64,000 nucleotides of DNA from Typha latifolia. Taxonomy: Eukaryota; Streptophyta; Magnoliopsida; Poales; Typhaceae. The position numbers and the translations under genes are program-made. Of the stretch, positions 54,377-64,000 are shown piece by piece. The stretch covers positions 18,487,096 through 18,551,095 of the forward strand of contig CM034100.1 in the NCBI GenBank assembly GCA_019914945.1. Direction: 5' to 3'. Positions within the stretch are counted from its first letter, which is position 1, and each line of letters starts with the position of its first letter. The notes beneath the pieces are model-generated. The model was not told where the DNA came from and ran no database searches. It saw nothing but the letters and a program-made list of their open reading frames with translations.

Positions 54377-54445
54377 CAAGCCGCCGTCACCTTCTCCTTC
54401 ATCAACAAGCCGCCGTCACCTTCTCCTTCATCAACAAGCCGCCTC
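54377..54445. repeat. 29-bp tandem repeat in a pyrimidine-rich tract
   Basis: The unit caagccgccgtcacct... starts at 54377, 54406 and 54435 (third copy partial). Because 29 is not a multiple of three, the repeat shifts any reading frame, so the Ser/Pro-rich ORFs at 54295-54636 are unlikely to be real genes. Confidence 0.85.
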
Positions 54446-55304
54446 CTCCTCTTCTATCCACAAGTCATTGCCACCTCCTTCTCCTCATTCTTCGGCAAAC
54501 CATCACTTCCTTCTCTTCCTTCGATCTCCTCTTCTTCCTTTGGCAAGCCACTGTCGCCTCCTCCTCCTCTAATAAAGTTCAGGTTCGACTCATTTACATC
54601 CCTAACCCAAGCAAACTGATTGGTACACGTGTGTGAATTGATTTACAAAAAAAAATTTATCTGAAAAAATATGTACCCCTTAGGCCTAAAATTAACGAGC
54701 AATTTGATACTTTGAATACCTTTTAAAGATTTCTAAAATAGTCAATGTGATACTAAACTCACATTTTATTTTTTAATAAAATAATAGGTACCGCAAAGTC
54801 AATTCCTATTCATTTCTATCCATACATTTGAACAAGTGAGTATATAATATTAAAATATATTTTGATCTCTTTTAAATTTATTATTAATATATTATTTAGT
54901 AATGCGTAGATCTCACGTAAATTTGAGCTCAGAATTTATGTTTAAATATATGAATTTTCGAACAATTGATTCGGGCAATAAATTCCTGGATCTACTCACT
55001 CCACTAGGCACAGGCCGCTCATGTCGGATCATGCGTGGCAATCACTCGGACGACAAAACAAAGATTGAATTCAAGTCTGTCAATCAGGTTACTTAGGCAG
55101 CCTTCCTAATTGAGCACAACTCGAAATGTCGCATCTAATAGCTAAAACACTCTACGGATGTCTCCATAAGTTTAGTGCTCGACTCTCTAAATTTTGTGGG
55201 ATTTAGCTTTCTACAATAATAACAATAATAATAATAAATCGGTTATGGCCTTTAATACATCGAAGATCATTCATGACAGCAAACTTGCTTTGGAAAAGAA
55301 TTTT

Positions 55305-55305
55305 A

Positions 55306-55345
<40 letters not shown>
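55305..55345. repeat. Poly-A plus (AT)n tract
   Basis: About 19 A followed by about 11 AT units. Confidence 0.9.
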
Positions 55346-55823
55346 CTAACATTTATGCAATTTTCTTTCAGATAATTAATATGTTAATTTTTCGCTCTAA
55401 AAGATAGCCTAAACCTAAATGATACACATCTGTCGTATGCTTATATCTCCTTTTAATAAATGAGAGCTGCATGGAAAGTAACAACTACTGGGATTAAAAA
55501 AAGAAAAATCACACTAACATTGCTGATCTCAGTACAAAAAGTTGTAGTAATTGGATTCCATGATCCACACGATAAGCAATCTTGCTTGTTAGCTTTTATG
55601 TTTTATTATATTAAAACCTCTAATTTATTAATTTAGCTTGTCTTCATGCTATGTTGTTCCTTTTCCTCAAACTAGTGCCGAAGAGGAGGATTGTAAATGA
55701 TAAAAATAAAATAAAAAAAATCCAAAGAGAATTCTAGAGTAGAACCTCATGCTTTCCATAGGCAAACAATTTTTTAAAAGTAAAGTGGAAAACATTATAT
55801 ATCCCTACTTGTTAGTGTTATAT

Positions 55824-55828
<5 letters not shown>

Positions 55829-55859
<31 letters not shown>
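55829..55859. repeat. (AT)n microsatellite
   Basis: About 15 AT units. Confidence 0.95.
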
Positions 55860-55862
<3 letters not shown>

Positions 55863-56627
55863 GTAAAGGCTGCACGCGTACTATCATTACCAAACAACCA
55901 ACCACCTGTGAACATGGCACTGAGAATTCTTTGATCTCAAGCATGTATTAGTATATTATTGTATCTATATTTTGGGATTATAATTACAACTATGTATCTA
56001 TTTCTCACCTACGTATTCTTTTAAATTAGCGAGCAAGTCTCCTGTATGGTCTTAAAATATAAGAAAGATACAGCATTATTATTCTTGTCGAAATGGACGC
56101 ACCTTTTTATATACTTTTCCGAGTATTGCTTCTCTTTTTATCTTAAACAATAAACTGACCAAAAAGGACGATTGTTCTTTGAAAAAATATAGTTAATAGT
56201 ACAAGTTGGTGAGCTTGCTTCTCAAATTTAATGGGGGGGAAAGAAACAACAATTTTGGTTTCGGTTGAGTTCAAGATTGACACCGGTCAAATTAAGTAAG
56301 TTTTAAGAAAGTTATTTATGATCTCGGACGTAAGTATAAGTAGAGAGGGATAAACTTTACCGTATATATTGATATGAAAGGGGATCGATGTGCCTAACAC
56401 GTCTGCCGTGGTATGACGCGATACCAAGAGATTTACTGGAGAGGAGAAGGAACGCAAACTATTATCCGTAAGAATTTTGAGTCTCCATTACGTGGGCAGT
56501 CAGCAGGGTCTACCAGAACAACAAGAGGAGGAAATGAATTAAGAATTGTCTTCTTAAAGAGATGGTAGGAGTTTAGAATAGTTGGGATTAAAAACAAGAT
56601 GTCGGTATCCATGGTCAAGCTAGTAGT

Positions 56628-56629
<2 letters not shown>

Positions 56630-56672
<43 letters not shown>
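56630..56672. repeat. (AT)n microsatellite, longest in the window
   Basis: About 21 uninterrupted AT units. Confidence 0.95.
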
Positions 56673-56680
<8 letters not shown>

Positions 56681-56879
56681 TTGGGAGGTTGATGCAGGCT
56701 AAGAGTCCCAAGTTCCAATATTTCCCACAGTAGTCAAAACATATCAACTCTATGTTCTTTCGTAGTGTAGTAGAAATTGCAGGAGACCTCCGCAATTATA
56801 TAATGGGTTCCTTCACATGATCACATGGGGAGCCCAACACGGGACTGGTGGTGAAAAAGTTTTGGCCTACTAGGGTCCC

Positions 56880-57677
56880 TGCAAGAAGAAAGTTATCGCT
56901 TCCAAGCATCTCCAGATTCTCTCAAAGCAAGGGGACATAACAGAACTCCAAATCCCAGGAACTGGATAACTTAGAAGATCGAGATATCCTGGTTGGTTTT
57001 GGAATGGTGAGCCTGTGCCGTGTAACTGTGTCGATGGCCATCTGGCCTGCTGTTTCCCTCCCAATTTCTTCTTCTCCTTTCTAAACTGCTCCTTGTGATG
57101 TCTGATTTGGAATGCCATCAGAAAGTGGCATGCTTTTGGTTAGTCTGGTTATTAATTTCCTTTGTACATCGTTCTGGTGGCTTCCAACTGTCCACTAATG
57201 GTGCTGAGCTATTTACTTGTTTTGATGGGCGTCTCCTACTAGTCCTTTTTTCTTTTTCTATTTTTCCTTGTCCCCTTCTTCCTCTATCCTCCATTTGTGA
57301 TTTTTGTATTGATTCTTTATATTCTGTCTGCAAGTTGTTAGGAAATAGGTTTCTTCTTGTTGGTCAACATTCCAGTCCTGAATTATGCCACCTCTTACTG
57401 AAGAAGTCATCATAGGCACCCACTCTGTGTACCCAAGATGAACTGGTTTCAATTTCAAGTAGTAGAGTTATGCCTTCTTCCCAATCCTTTGCAGCCAATG
57501 TTGCTCCTCCTGCAGCACACTTGTTTGCATTGAAAATTTCTGCAACTCTCGATACAGGAAAGGTTTTAGTTTGTTTTCTTTTTCCTGATACATTGTCCAT
57601 TATATATGTGGATATGTGGCAGGTAGCAAATTGATATCAAGGTAGGAGTTGTTCAGGGTAGCATTTCAGTCAATACG
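56880..57677 (+). other. ABCB upstream region and probable spliced 5' leader
   Basis: The region is less AT-rich than the DNA before it. A plausible acceptor (gtggcag, ending 57622) opens a 55-base leader piece before the ATG at 57678, implying at least one upstream leader exon. The ORFs here (for example 57095-57415) overlap on both strands and match no family. Confidence 0.35.
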
Positions 57678-60600
57678 ATGGATGAAGAGAATGGAGCTAC
57701 CAGTGCTTCAGACATGAATCTGGCTGTATCTTCGAGCAATTCGATAGCAAAAGAGTCAGGTGTAGAGATGCAAAATCAACACGGCAGGGAGAAGATGGAG
57801 AAGCAAGATGAAGCAAAGACAAAATACACAGTTCCGTTTCACAAGTTGTTCGCTTTTGCAGACTCAAATGATATGATCTTGATGGTATGTGGAACTGTCG
57901 GTGCGATGGCAAATGGGGCAGCTCTGCCTCTTATGACAGTTCTCTTTGGTGACTTAATCGACGCTTTTGGAGGAGCGTCGGACATCCATGACGTGGTAAA
58001 CCGAGTTTCTAAGGTGCGTCTTTCACTTTTTGAGTACCCGGATAGCGATCTCCAACAGCCTGCCTTAATTTTCCTAATCTTACACATATTCAGGTTTCTC
58101 TCGAGTTCATATACCTGGCCGTTGGCTCTGGAATTGCGTCCTTCTTTCGTGAGTATTATTGATTTCTTGCTAGGATTACCTGTGAGTCAAGTTTGGCCGT
58201 GGTGGTTAGTAACTCTTGAAATCTGAGGCGCGCCTTATTTCTTCTTCAGAGGTTGCTTGCTGGATGGCTACTGGAGAAAGACAGGCTGCACGATTACGAA
58301 ACTTATACTTGAAAACAATATTGCGGCAAGAAATAGCGTTCTTTGACAAGTATACCAGTACAGGAGAAGTTGTTGGGAGGATGTCAGGCGACACCGTTCT
58401 GATTCAAGATGCCATGGGTGAAAAGGTAGTACTCTTTCTTAGCCATGCAAGCCACCAGATTCATTGAATGATAACTATTGAGAGACGGAGGTCGGTGATT
58501 AAAGTTTCTCATTTTCCCCATCGCAGTCCTCCTGCTCATCTTTCTAGCATATTTGGTGATCTTTCATGTCCTAGCTTTATCTCGTTTGGAAGTTCATGCT
58601 ATCTCATTTTTCCCATTGCAGTCCTGTTAATCTTTCTAATATATGTAATGATCTTTGATGTCCTAGCTTTCACGTTATCTTATTATGTCAGGTTGGTAAA
58701 TTTATTCAGCTAGTGACAACATTCTTTGGAGGTTTTATTGTTGCATTTGTTCAAGGGTGGCTCCTCACTCTTGTTATGCTATGCACAATTCCACCACTCG
58801 TGGTCGCAGGAGCAGTCATGTCTACAATTGTTGCCAAGATGGCATCGCTTGGACAAGCAGCTTATGCGGAAGCAGCAATCGTTGTGGAGCAAACGATTGG
58901 TTCGATTAGAACAGTAAGTTTTACATTCTTCTTGTGATAGAATGTCAGAGCATAGAACTAAATATCTTTATTCTCAAATGAGATATAAACAACTACTCAG
59001 GTTGCATCTTTTACTGGGGAAAAACAAGCAGTAGACAAGTACAGTAAGTCGCTGAAAAGTGCTTACAGTTCAAATGTCCAAGAGGGTCTTGCTGCAGGGC
59101 TGGGCATGGGTACTGTCATGCTTCTCATGTTCTGTGGGTACTCCATGGGCATATGGTACGGTGCAAAGCTGATATTGGATAAAGGTTACACAGGAGCGAA
59201 AGTGATGAATGTGATCTTTGCAGTTTTGACTGGCTCCCTGTAAGTTGCTTTTGTTTCTTTCATTTCCACTCGAACAATATCAGACTCTTACTCCAATCGA
59301 TATCACTTTGTTAGACAATCCGTTGTGATATCTCTGGTTTTACTTTTTTCTGTTCATCCTAATTAGTAATTTGATTCCTCAAAAGTGGCGTAAAGCTTGT
59401 TACAATGTGAAGCTGGTTCTCTACTACATATGAGGAATTATTCTGTTCAATCATGTTGGAAATCTGGGTCTTCTCATATTCCACTTCACAAAACTCGTCA
59501 ACTGATCACTAAAATACCTATTTGTATGCATTATAATGATATAAACACATATAATGGATGATTGTTTCCTGGTCCTAATAACACATATATGCTATTTGTG
59601 CTTTTCAGATCTTTGGGCCAGGCATCACCATGCCTGAAGGCATTTGCAGCCGGACAGGCTGCAGCTTACAAGATGTTCGAGACAATCAACAGAAAGCCAG
59701 AGATAGATGCTTCCGACACTGCAGGAGAAAAACTGGATGATATTCGAGGAGACATAGAATTCAGAGATGTTTATTTCTCCTATCCAACCAGACCTGATGA
59801 ACAAATTTTTAGGGGGTTTTGTCTCTCTATTCAAAGCGGCACGACTGTGGCATTAGTTGGAGAGAGTGGAAGTGGAAAATCAACTGTTATCAGCTTAATA
59901 GAAAGGTTTTATGATCCACAGGCTGGAGAAGTCCTAATAGACAATATAGATCTCAAAAAGTTTCAACTAAGGTGGATCCGTGGTAAAATTGGGCTTGTCA
60001 GCCAGGAGCCAGTTCTATTTGCTGGTAGCATTAGGGATAACATTGCTTATGGAAAGGAAAATGCAACAATAGAAGAAATCAGAGCTGCAGCTGAGCTTGC
60101 TAATGCATCAAAATTCATAGATAAAATGCCTAAGGTGAGAACACTTTTCTCTATCTAAAATTCTCCTAAGTCTTGTTAATCATCATATAGATAAAGTATC
60201 TCCAAGTGGAGAAACCTATTTCTTATTCAGAAAAGCCAAAAGATGTTATATTTCTGTGCACATATTTTGTTGTTTATGTGTTGTTGATCGATGTATCTTT
60301 TCTTCTTTGGGTAATATTAACATGCATTACATTCAGGGATTTGAGACTGTTGTTGGTGAGCATGGAACTCAGCTATCTGGAGGGCAAAAACAGAGAATTG
60401 CCATTGCCAGAGCCATTCTGAAAGATCCAAGAATTCTTCTTCTAGATGAAGCTACTAGTGCTTTGGATGCAGAGTCTGAAAGAGTTGTGCAGGAAGCTCT
60501 TGATAGGATCATGAGAAACCGAACAACTGTCATAGTTGCTCATCGTTTGAGTACAGTGAGAAATGCTGACAATATTGCTGTAGTATATCGAGGGTCAATA

Positions 60601-63600
60601 GTTGAAAAAGGTATACATCAACAAAATCAGTCTATCAGTTTTGCTCAATTCTTTTACTGATAACCAACTAGAATACCGACTCTAATTAAGCTTATAAAAG
60701 TTTAAAGCTTGACATGCTTTAGTTAGTCCGAAGAATATGCTACAGATATATTACCCAGACTAACTAAATTTTTCTTTCTTGATATTTTTTCCTACTTTGA
60801 TCAAAATAGTAGCAAATTTTACTGCAATAGCTGAAGTATGTTCTGTTTGATTAGGTCCACATCTAGAGCTGCTGAAGGATCCAAATGGAGCATATAGCCA
60901 ACTCATACGCTTGCAGGAGATGAACCAAGATTCTGATAATATAAATCGACCTGATCAGGACAAACCATATGGGCGGTTTGGTTCAGGAAGGCGTTCAAGC
61001 AAACTTAAATCCATAAACCATTCAGTTAGTCGAGGATCATCCCTTGAAAACAGTAGCCACCACTCATTTTCAGTGCCATTTGGTTTTCAAGTAGGAATTG
61101 ATACCCCTGATAATTCATCAAAGAAGCCAGGCAGCCCAGATCCTCTGCCACTACATGAAGTATCTTTTCGTCGCCTTGCTTATCTTAACAAACCGGAGAT
61201 TCCAATACTTATACTTGGTTCTATTGCTGCTATCATCAGCGGAGTTATATTTCCTATATTTGCTATACTCTTATCCAATGTGATTAATACCTTTTACGAG
61301 CCACCTCATAAGCTCAAGAAGGATTCAAAGTTTTGGTCATCAATGTTCCTGGTATTTGGTGTAGTCTCTTTGCTTGCAATTCCTGCTAGTTCTTACTTCT
61401 TCGCAGTGGCTGGTTCCAAGTTGATTAGAAGGATTAGATTAATGACATTTGAGAAGGTGGTTAATATGGAGGTGGAATGGTTTGACGATCCTGATAACTC
61501 GAGTGGAGCAATAGGGGCAAGATTATCAGCAGATGCAGCCAAAGTTAGAAGTCTTGTAGGTGATGCACTATCACTAGTTGTTCAAAACACTGCTACTTTA
61601 ATTGCCGGTCTGGTGATTGCTTTTGCTTCCAATTGGCAACTGTCTCTGCTTATCTTGGCCTTGATACCCCTCATAGGCATCAATGGGTGGATCCAGTTAA
61701 AATTTATGCAAGGATTTAGTGCAGATGCAAAGGTTTGCCTTCATAAAACTTGTTATATCTAACATGCATTACCAAAAAGATATTAGAGTCAGGAAGTATA
61801 TAATAATACCTCCGATATGGTTAGTTTTCTACTTGATGTGATGAAGATTATTTCAATTGGATGTGTCATGACCTCTTTGATTTAAGAAAAATATTGTCAA
61901 ATCTAATAATTAGTTCACAAGTATGAACTAATCTCTAAAGTATCCATGGGTTACATTTAGGTAGGATTTGTAGCATCTTTGTTTGTCTATTTATCTCTAA
62001 GATGAAAAAAGGTACTTCAGTTCAAAATGCAATTTTGGTAATTCTGATGGTAAATTTTCATCATGGTTACAGATGATGTATGAAGAAGCGAGTCAAGTTG
62101 CTAATGACGCAGTAGGAAATATAAGAACAGTTGCTTCATTTTCTGCTGAAGAGAAGGTGATGGAACTATACAAGAAGAAATGTGAAGGGCCTATGAAGAC
62201 AGGAATCAGACAAGGAATAATCAGTGGTATTGGGTTTGGGGTCTCCTTTTTCTTGCTGTTCTGCGTGTATGCAACTAGCTTTTATGCTGGATCTCGGCTT
62301 GTTGAGGATGGGAAGACAACTTTTGCCAAAGTTTTTCGGGTATGTGTTCTCTTCATGTTAAAGTTTATGTAATTTTTTAGTATCAAAATACCAATGAAAA
62401 GGTTCCTTTTTGTACTACTTTGTATATAATATATTTGCTATCCATTAAATATCAACGCTGGTACAAAGCTAATCTGTTGGTACTAGTATCGAGTGCAATG
62501 ACTATAATTTGTTCAGCACTTCAGCCTGTGGATGAATATTCAGTGCCGAATTGAAGAAATGTAGAATGAAACTAGAAGAACTTAAGCAGTTACATGCCTG
62601 ACTATTTTCAGGGAATTTTCTCTTATTATGTGCAAGAGTCATTATCCAAATGCTGTTAGACTATCTGTAATTCCACTATGCAACTTTTTATGTTGAGGAC
62701 TTGAACTATGGCTGTCATACACTTGACTGCTATTAAAAGCTTATTCATAGTTCAAATATTTTTTCCCCCCTCTCTGCAGGTCTTTCTTGCTCTTTCCATG
62801 GCAGCTATTGGAGTTTCCCAGTCAAGCTCCTTAACATCAGATTCTACCAAAGCAAAATCTGCTGCTGCTTCTGTATTTGCAATTGTTGATCGCAAATCTA
62901 AGATAGATCCAAGTAATGATACTGGGGTAACCTTAGAAACAGTGAAGGGCAACATAGAGTTCCAGCATGTTAGCTTCAGATACCCTACAAGGCCAGATGT
63001 TCAGATTTTCCAAGACATGTGCTTAACAATCCGTGCTGGAAAGGTAAGATTTGATTTCCAACAATGTGCATAATTTATAGGAACTTTTGCCTTGATAAAC
63101 AAGTGTTAGATACTTGGATCTAAATCTAACAATCTTATTACAGACTGTTGCACTTGTTGGGGAGAGTGGCTGTGGCAAATCGACTGTTATATCATTGCTA
63201 CAGAGGTTTTATAACCCTGATTCAGGTCATATATTGCTAGATGGAGTTGAAATACAAAAACTCCAGCTGAGGTGGTTAAGGCAGCAGATGGGACTGGTCA
63301 GTCAAGAACCAGCTCTGTTCAATGATTCTATTCGAGCTAATATTGCCTATGGAAAAGAGGGAGAAGCCACAGAGTCTGGAATCATAGCTGCTGCCGAGTT
63401 GGCAAATGCTCACAAGTTCATTAGTGCTTTGCAACAGGTTAGATACTACAAGATAATCATTAATATATGGCAATCATTTTGGAATAGTATAGTTTGATTT
63501 ACTCTGTTTAGACGACTTACATTTACTGGTTCAAAGTTCGGAAAAACTTGCTCATAACTAGTTTTTTTTCAGGATAGTGTCCTATTTCTTTTAGATCTTT

Positions 63601-64000
63601 ACCAAAATTATGAAACTACTATTCTTTTTATTTGAGAAAGAAAGCTAGGATAGCTCAATATGAGATATCCTGGAACAAAATAATGGTGAAAATCAAGGTT
63701 CAGTCTAAAGTGGGCTCTGAAAATTCAATATAAATTTCTTGTTTTAGGGTATCTGCTGTGAATTGTGATACACCATTTATTTGAAAATGTAAATCGTCAA
63801 TTTCCTCTATTAAGATATACTGAAAGTTTTACATTGTTATTGCTTCAGCATGAACTTTTTGGTTGTCAATAACCTGTAATTATCAAAGATTAAAGAGCAT
63901 TTGAAATTGAACTGCAGGGTTATGACACATTGGTTGGAGAGCGGGGGAGTCAGTTATCCGGTGGGCAGAAACAACGCGTAGCGATTGCACGTGCCATAGT
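57678..64000 (+). CDS. Full-size ABCB (P-glycoprotein) transporter, ABCB4/11/21 type, partial at right edge
   Basis: ATP-driven membrane exporter/importer with TMD-NBD-TMD-NBD layout; relatives in this clade move auxin and other organic compounds. Exons: 57678-58013, 58094-58148, 58250-58425, 58692-58913, 59001-59239, 59609-60134, 60337-60610, 60855-61732, 62073-62339, 62780-63043, 63144-63437, 63918 onward; phases consistent, 1204 codons before the window ends. Visible features: hydrophilic N terminus (1-50); TMD1 (about 60-340) with [12 protein letters not shown]1 Walker [10 protein letters not shown] (427-435), SQEP Q-loop, signature LSGGQ (531-535), Walker B ILLLDE (551-556), H-loop His587; Ser/Arg-rich linker with [11 protein letters not shown], typical of the clade; TMD2 (about 705-1000); NBD2 Walker [10 protein letters not shown] (1085-1093), SQEPALF and a second LSGGQ just before the edge. 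NBD2 Walker B and the C terminus lie outside. Both ATP sites look intact. Substrate cannot be deduced. Confidence 0.95.
58508..58691 (+). repeat. Tandem duplication at the end of ABCB intron 3
   Basis: Two roughly 90-95-bp copies lie head to tail: the first starts ctcattttccccatcgcagtcc (58508), the second ctcatttttcccattgcagtcc (58603). Both continue with atctttctag/a...gatctttcatgtcctagcttt. The second copy ends at the true splice acceptor (ttatgtcag, 58691). Confidence 0.8.

Larger units (their letters stand above)
54640..56880. other. AT-rich intergenic DNA upstream of ABCB
   Basis: No supported gene. It contains (AAT)n near 55215, an A run plus (AT)n at 55305-55345, (AT)n at 55829-55859 and (AT)n at 56630-56672. 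ORFs crossing the AT tracts are artefacts (runs of Tyr-Ile). Confidence 0.55.

Noticed and set aside
56433..56795. 120-codon minus-strand ORF
   Set aside because: Its middle is (Tyr-Ile)n from the (AT)n microsatellite; not a protein.

Overview
This is a nuclear genomic window from a flowering plant. Evidence: AT-rich intergenic DNA with long (AT)n tracts, genes split by many GT-AG introns, 5' leader introns, and plant-specific families (CIPK kinase, plant EAF1, plant-type ABCB transporter). Residue choices in the proteins and the GC-poor background would fit a non-grass monocot, but I cannot fix the species from sequence alone. There are no bacterial-type operons, CRISPR arrays, rRNA genes or convincing tRNA genes.

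Five protein-coding genes can be reconstructed exon by exon with consistent splice phases. (1) Plus strand, about 0.3-15.5 kb: EAF1, the large HSA/SANT scaffold of the NuA4 histone acetyltransferase complex. (2) Minus strand, 21.7-17.7 kb: a CBL-interacting protein kinase closest to CIPK21, with 13 coding exons all joined by phase-0 introns. (3) Plus strand, 30.7-35.9 kb: an SPT2-type histone chaperone. (4) Minus strand, 49.8-37.6 kb: a plastid-targeted HAD-superfamily 5'-nucleotidase (17 exons). (5) Plus strand, from 57.7 kb off the right edge: a full-size ABCB (P-glycoprotein) transporter of the ABCB4/11/21 type, cut inside the second ATPase domain.

EAF1/CIPK and SPT2/HAD are convergent pairs with short spacers (about 2.3 and 1.75 kb). 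CIPK/SPT2 and HAD/ABCB are divergent pairs separated by 9-10 kb of repeat-rich DNA. Those spacers hold microsatellites, a pyrimidine-rich minisatellite, GC-rich islands with ORFs that look non-genic, and worn transposon-like pieces. A clear fold-back MITE lies in the largest EAF1 intron.

The genes do not form a pathway. EAF1 and SPT2 both act on chromatin; the others serve calcium signalling, nucleotide metabolism and membrane transport. I found no convincing new biological system. The items most worth a second look are the missing first exon of EAF1, a probable GC-AG intron, a palindromic repeat class seen in two places, duplicated or competing splice acceptors in ABCB and SPT2, and an upstream in-frame ATG in the kinase gene.
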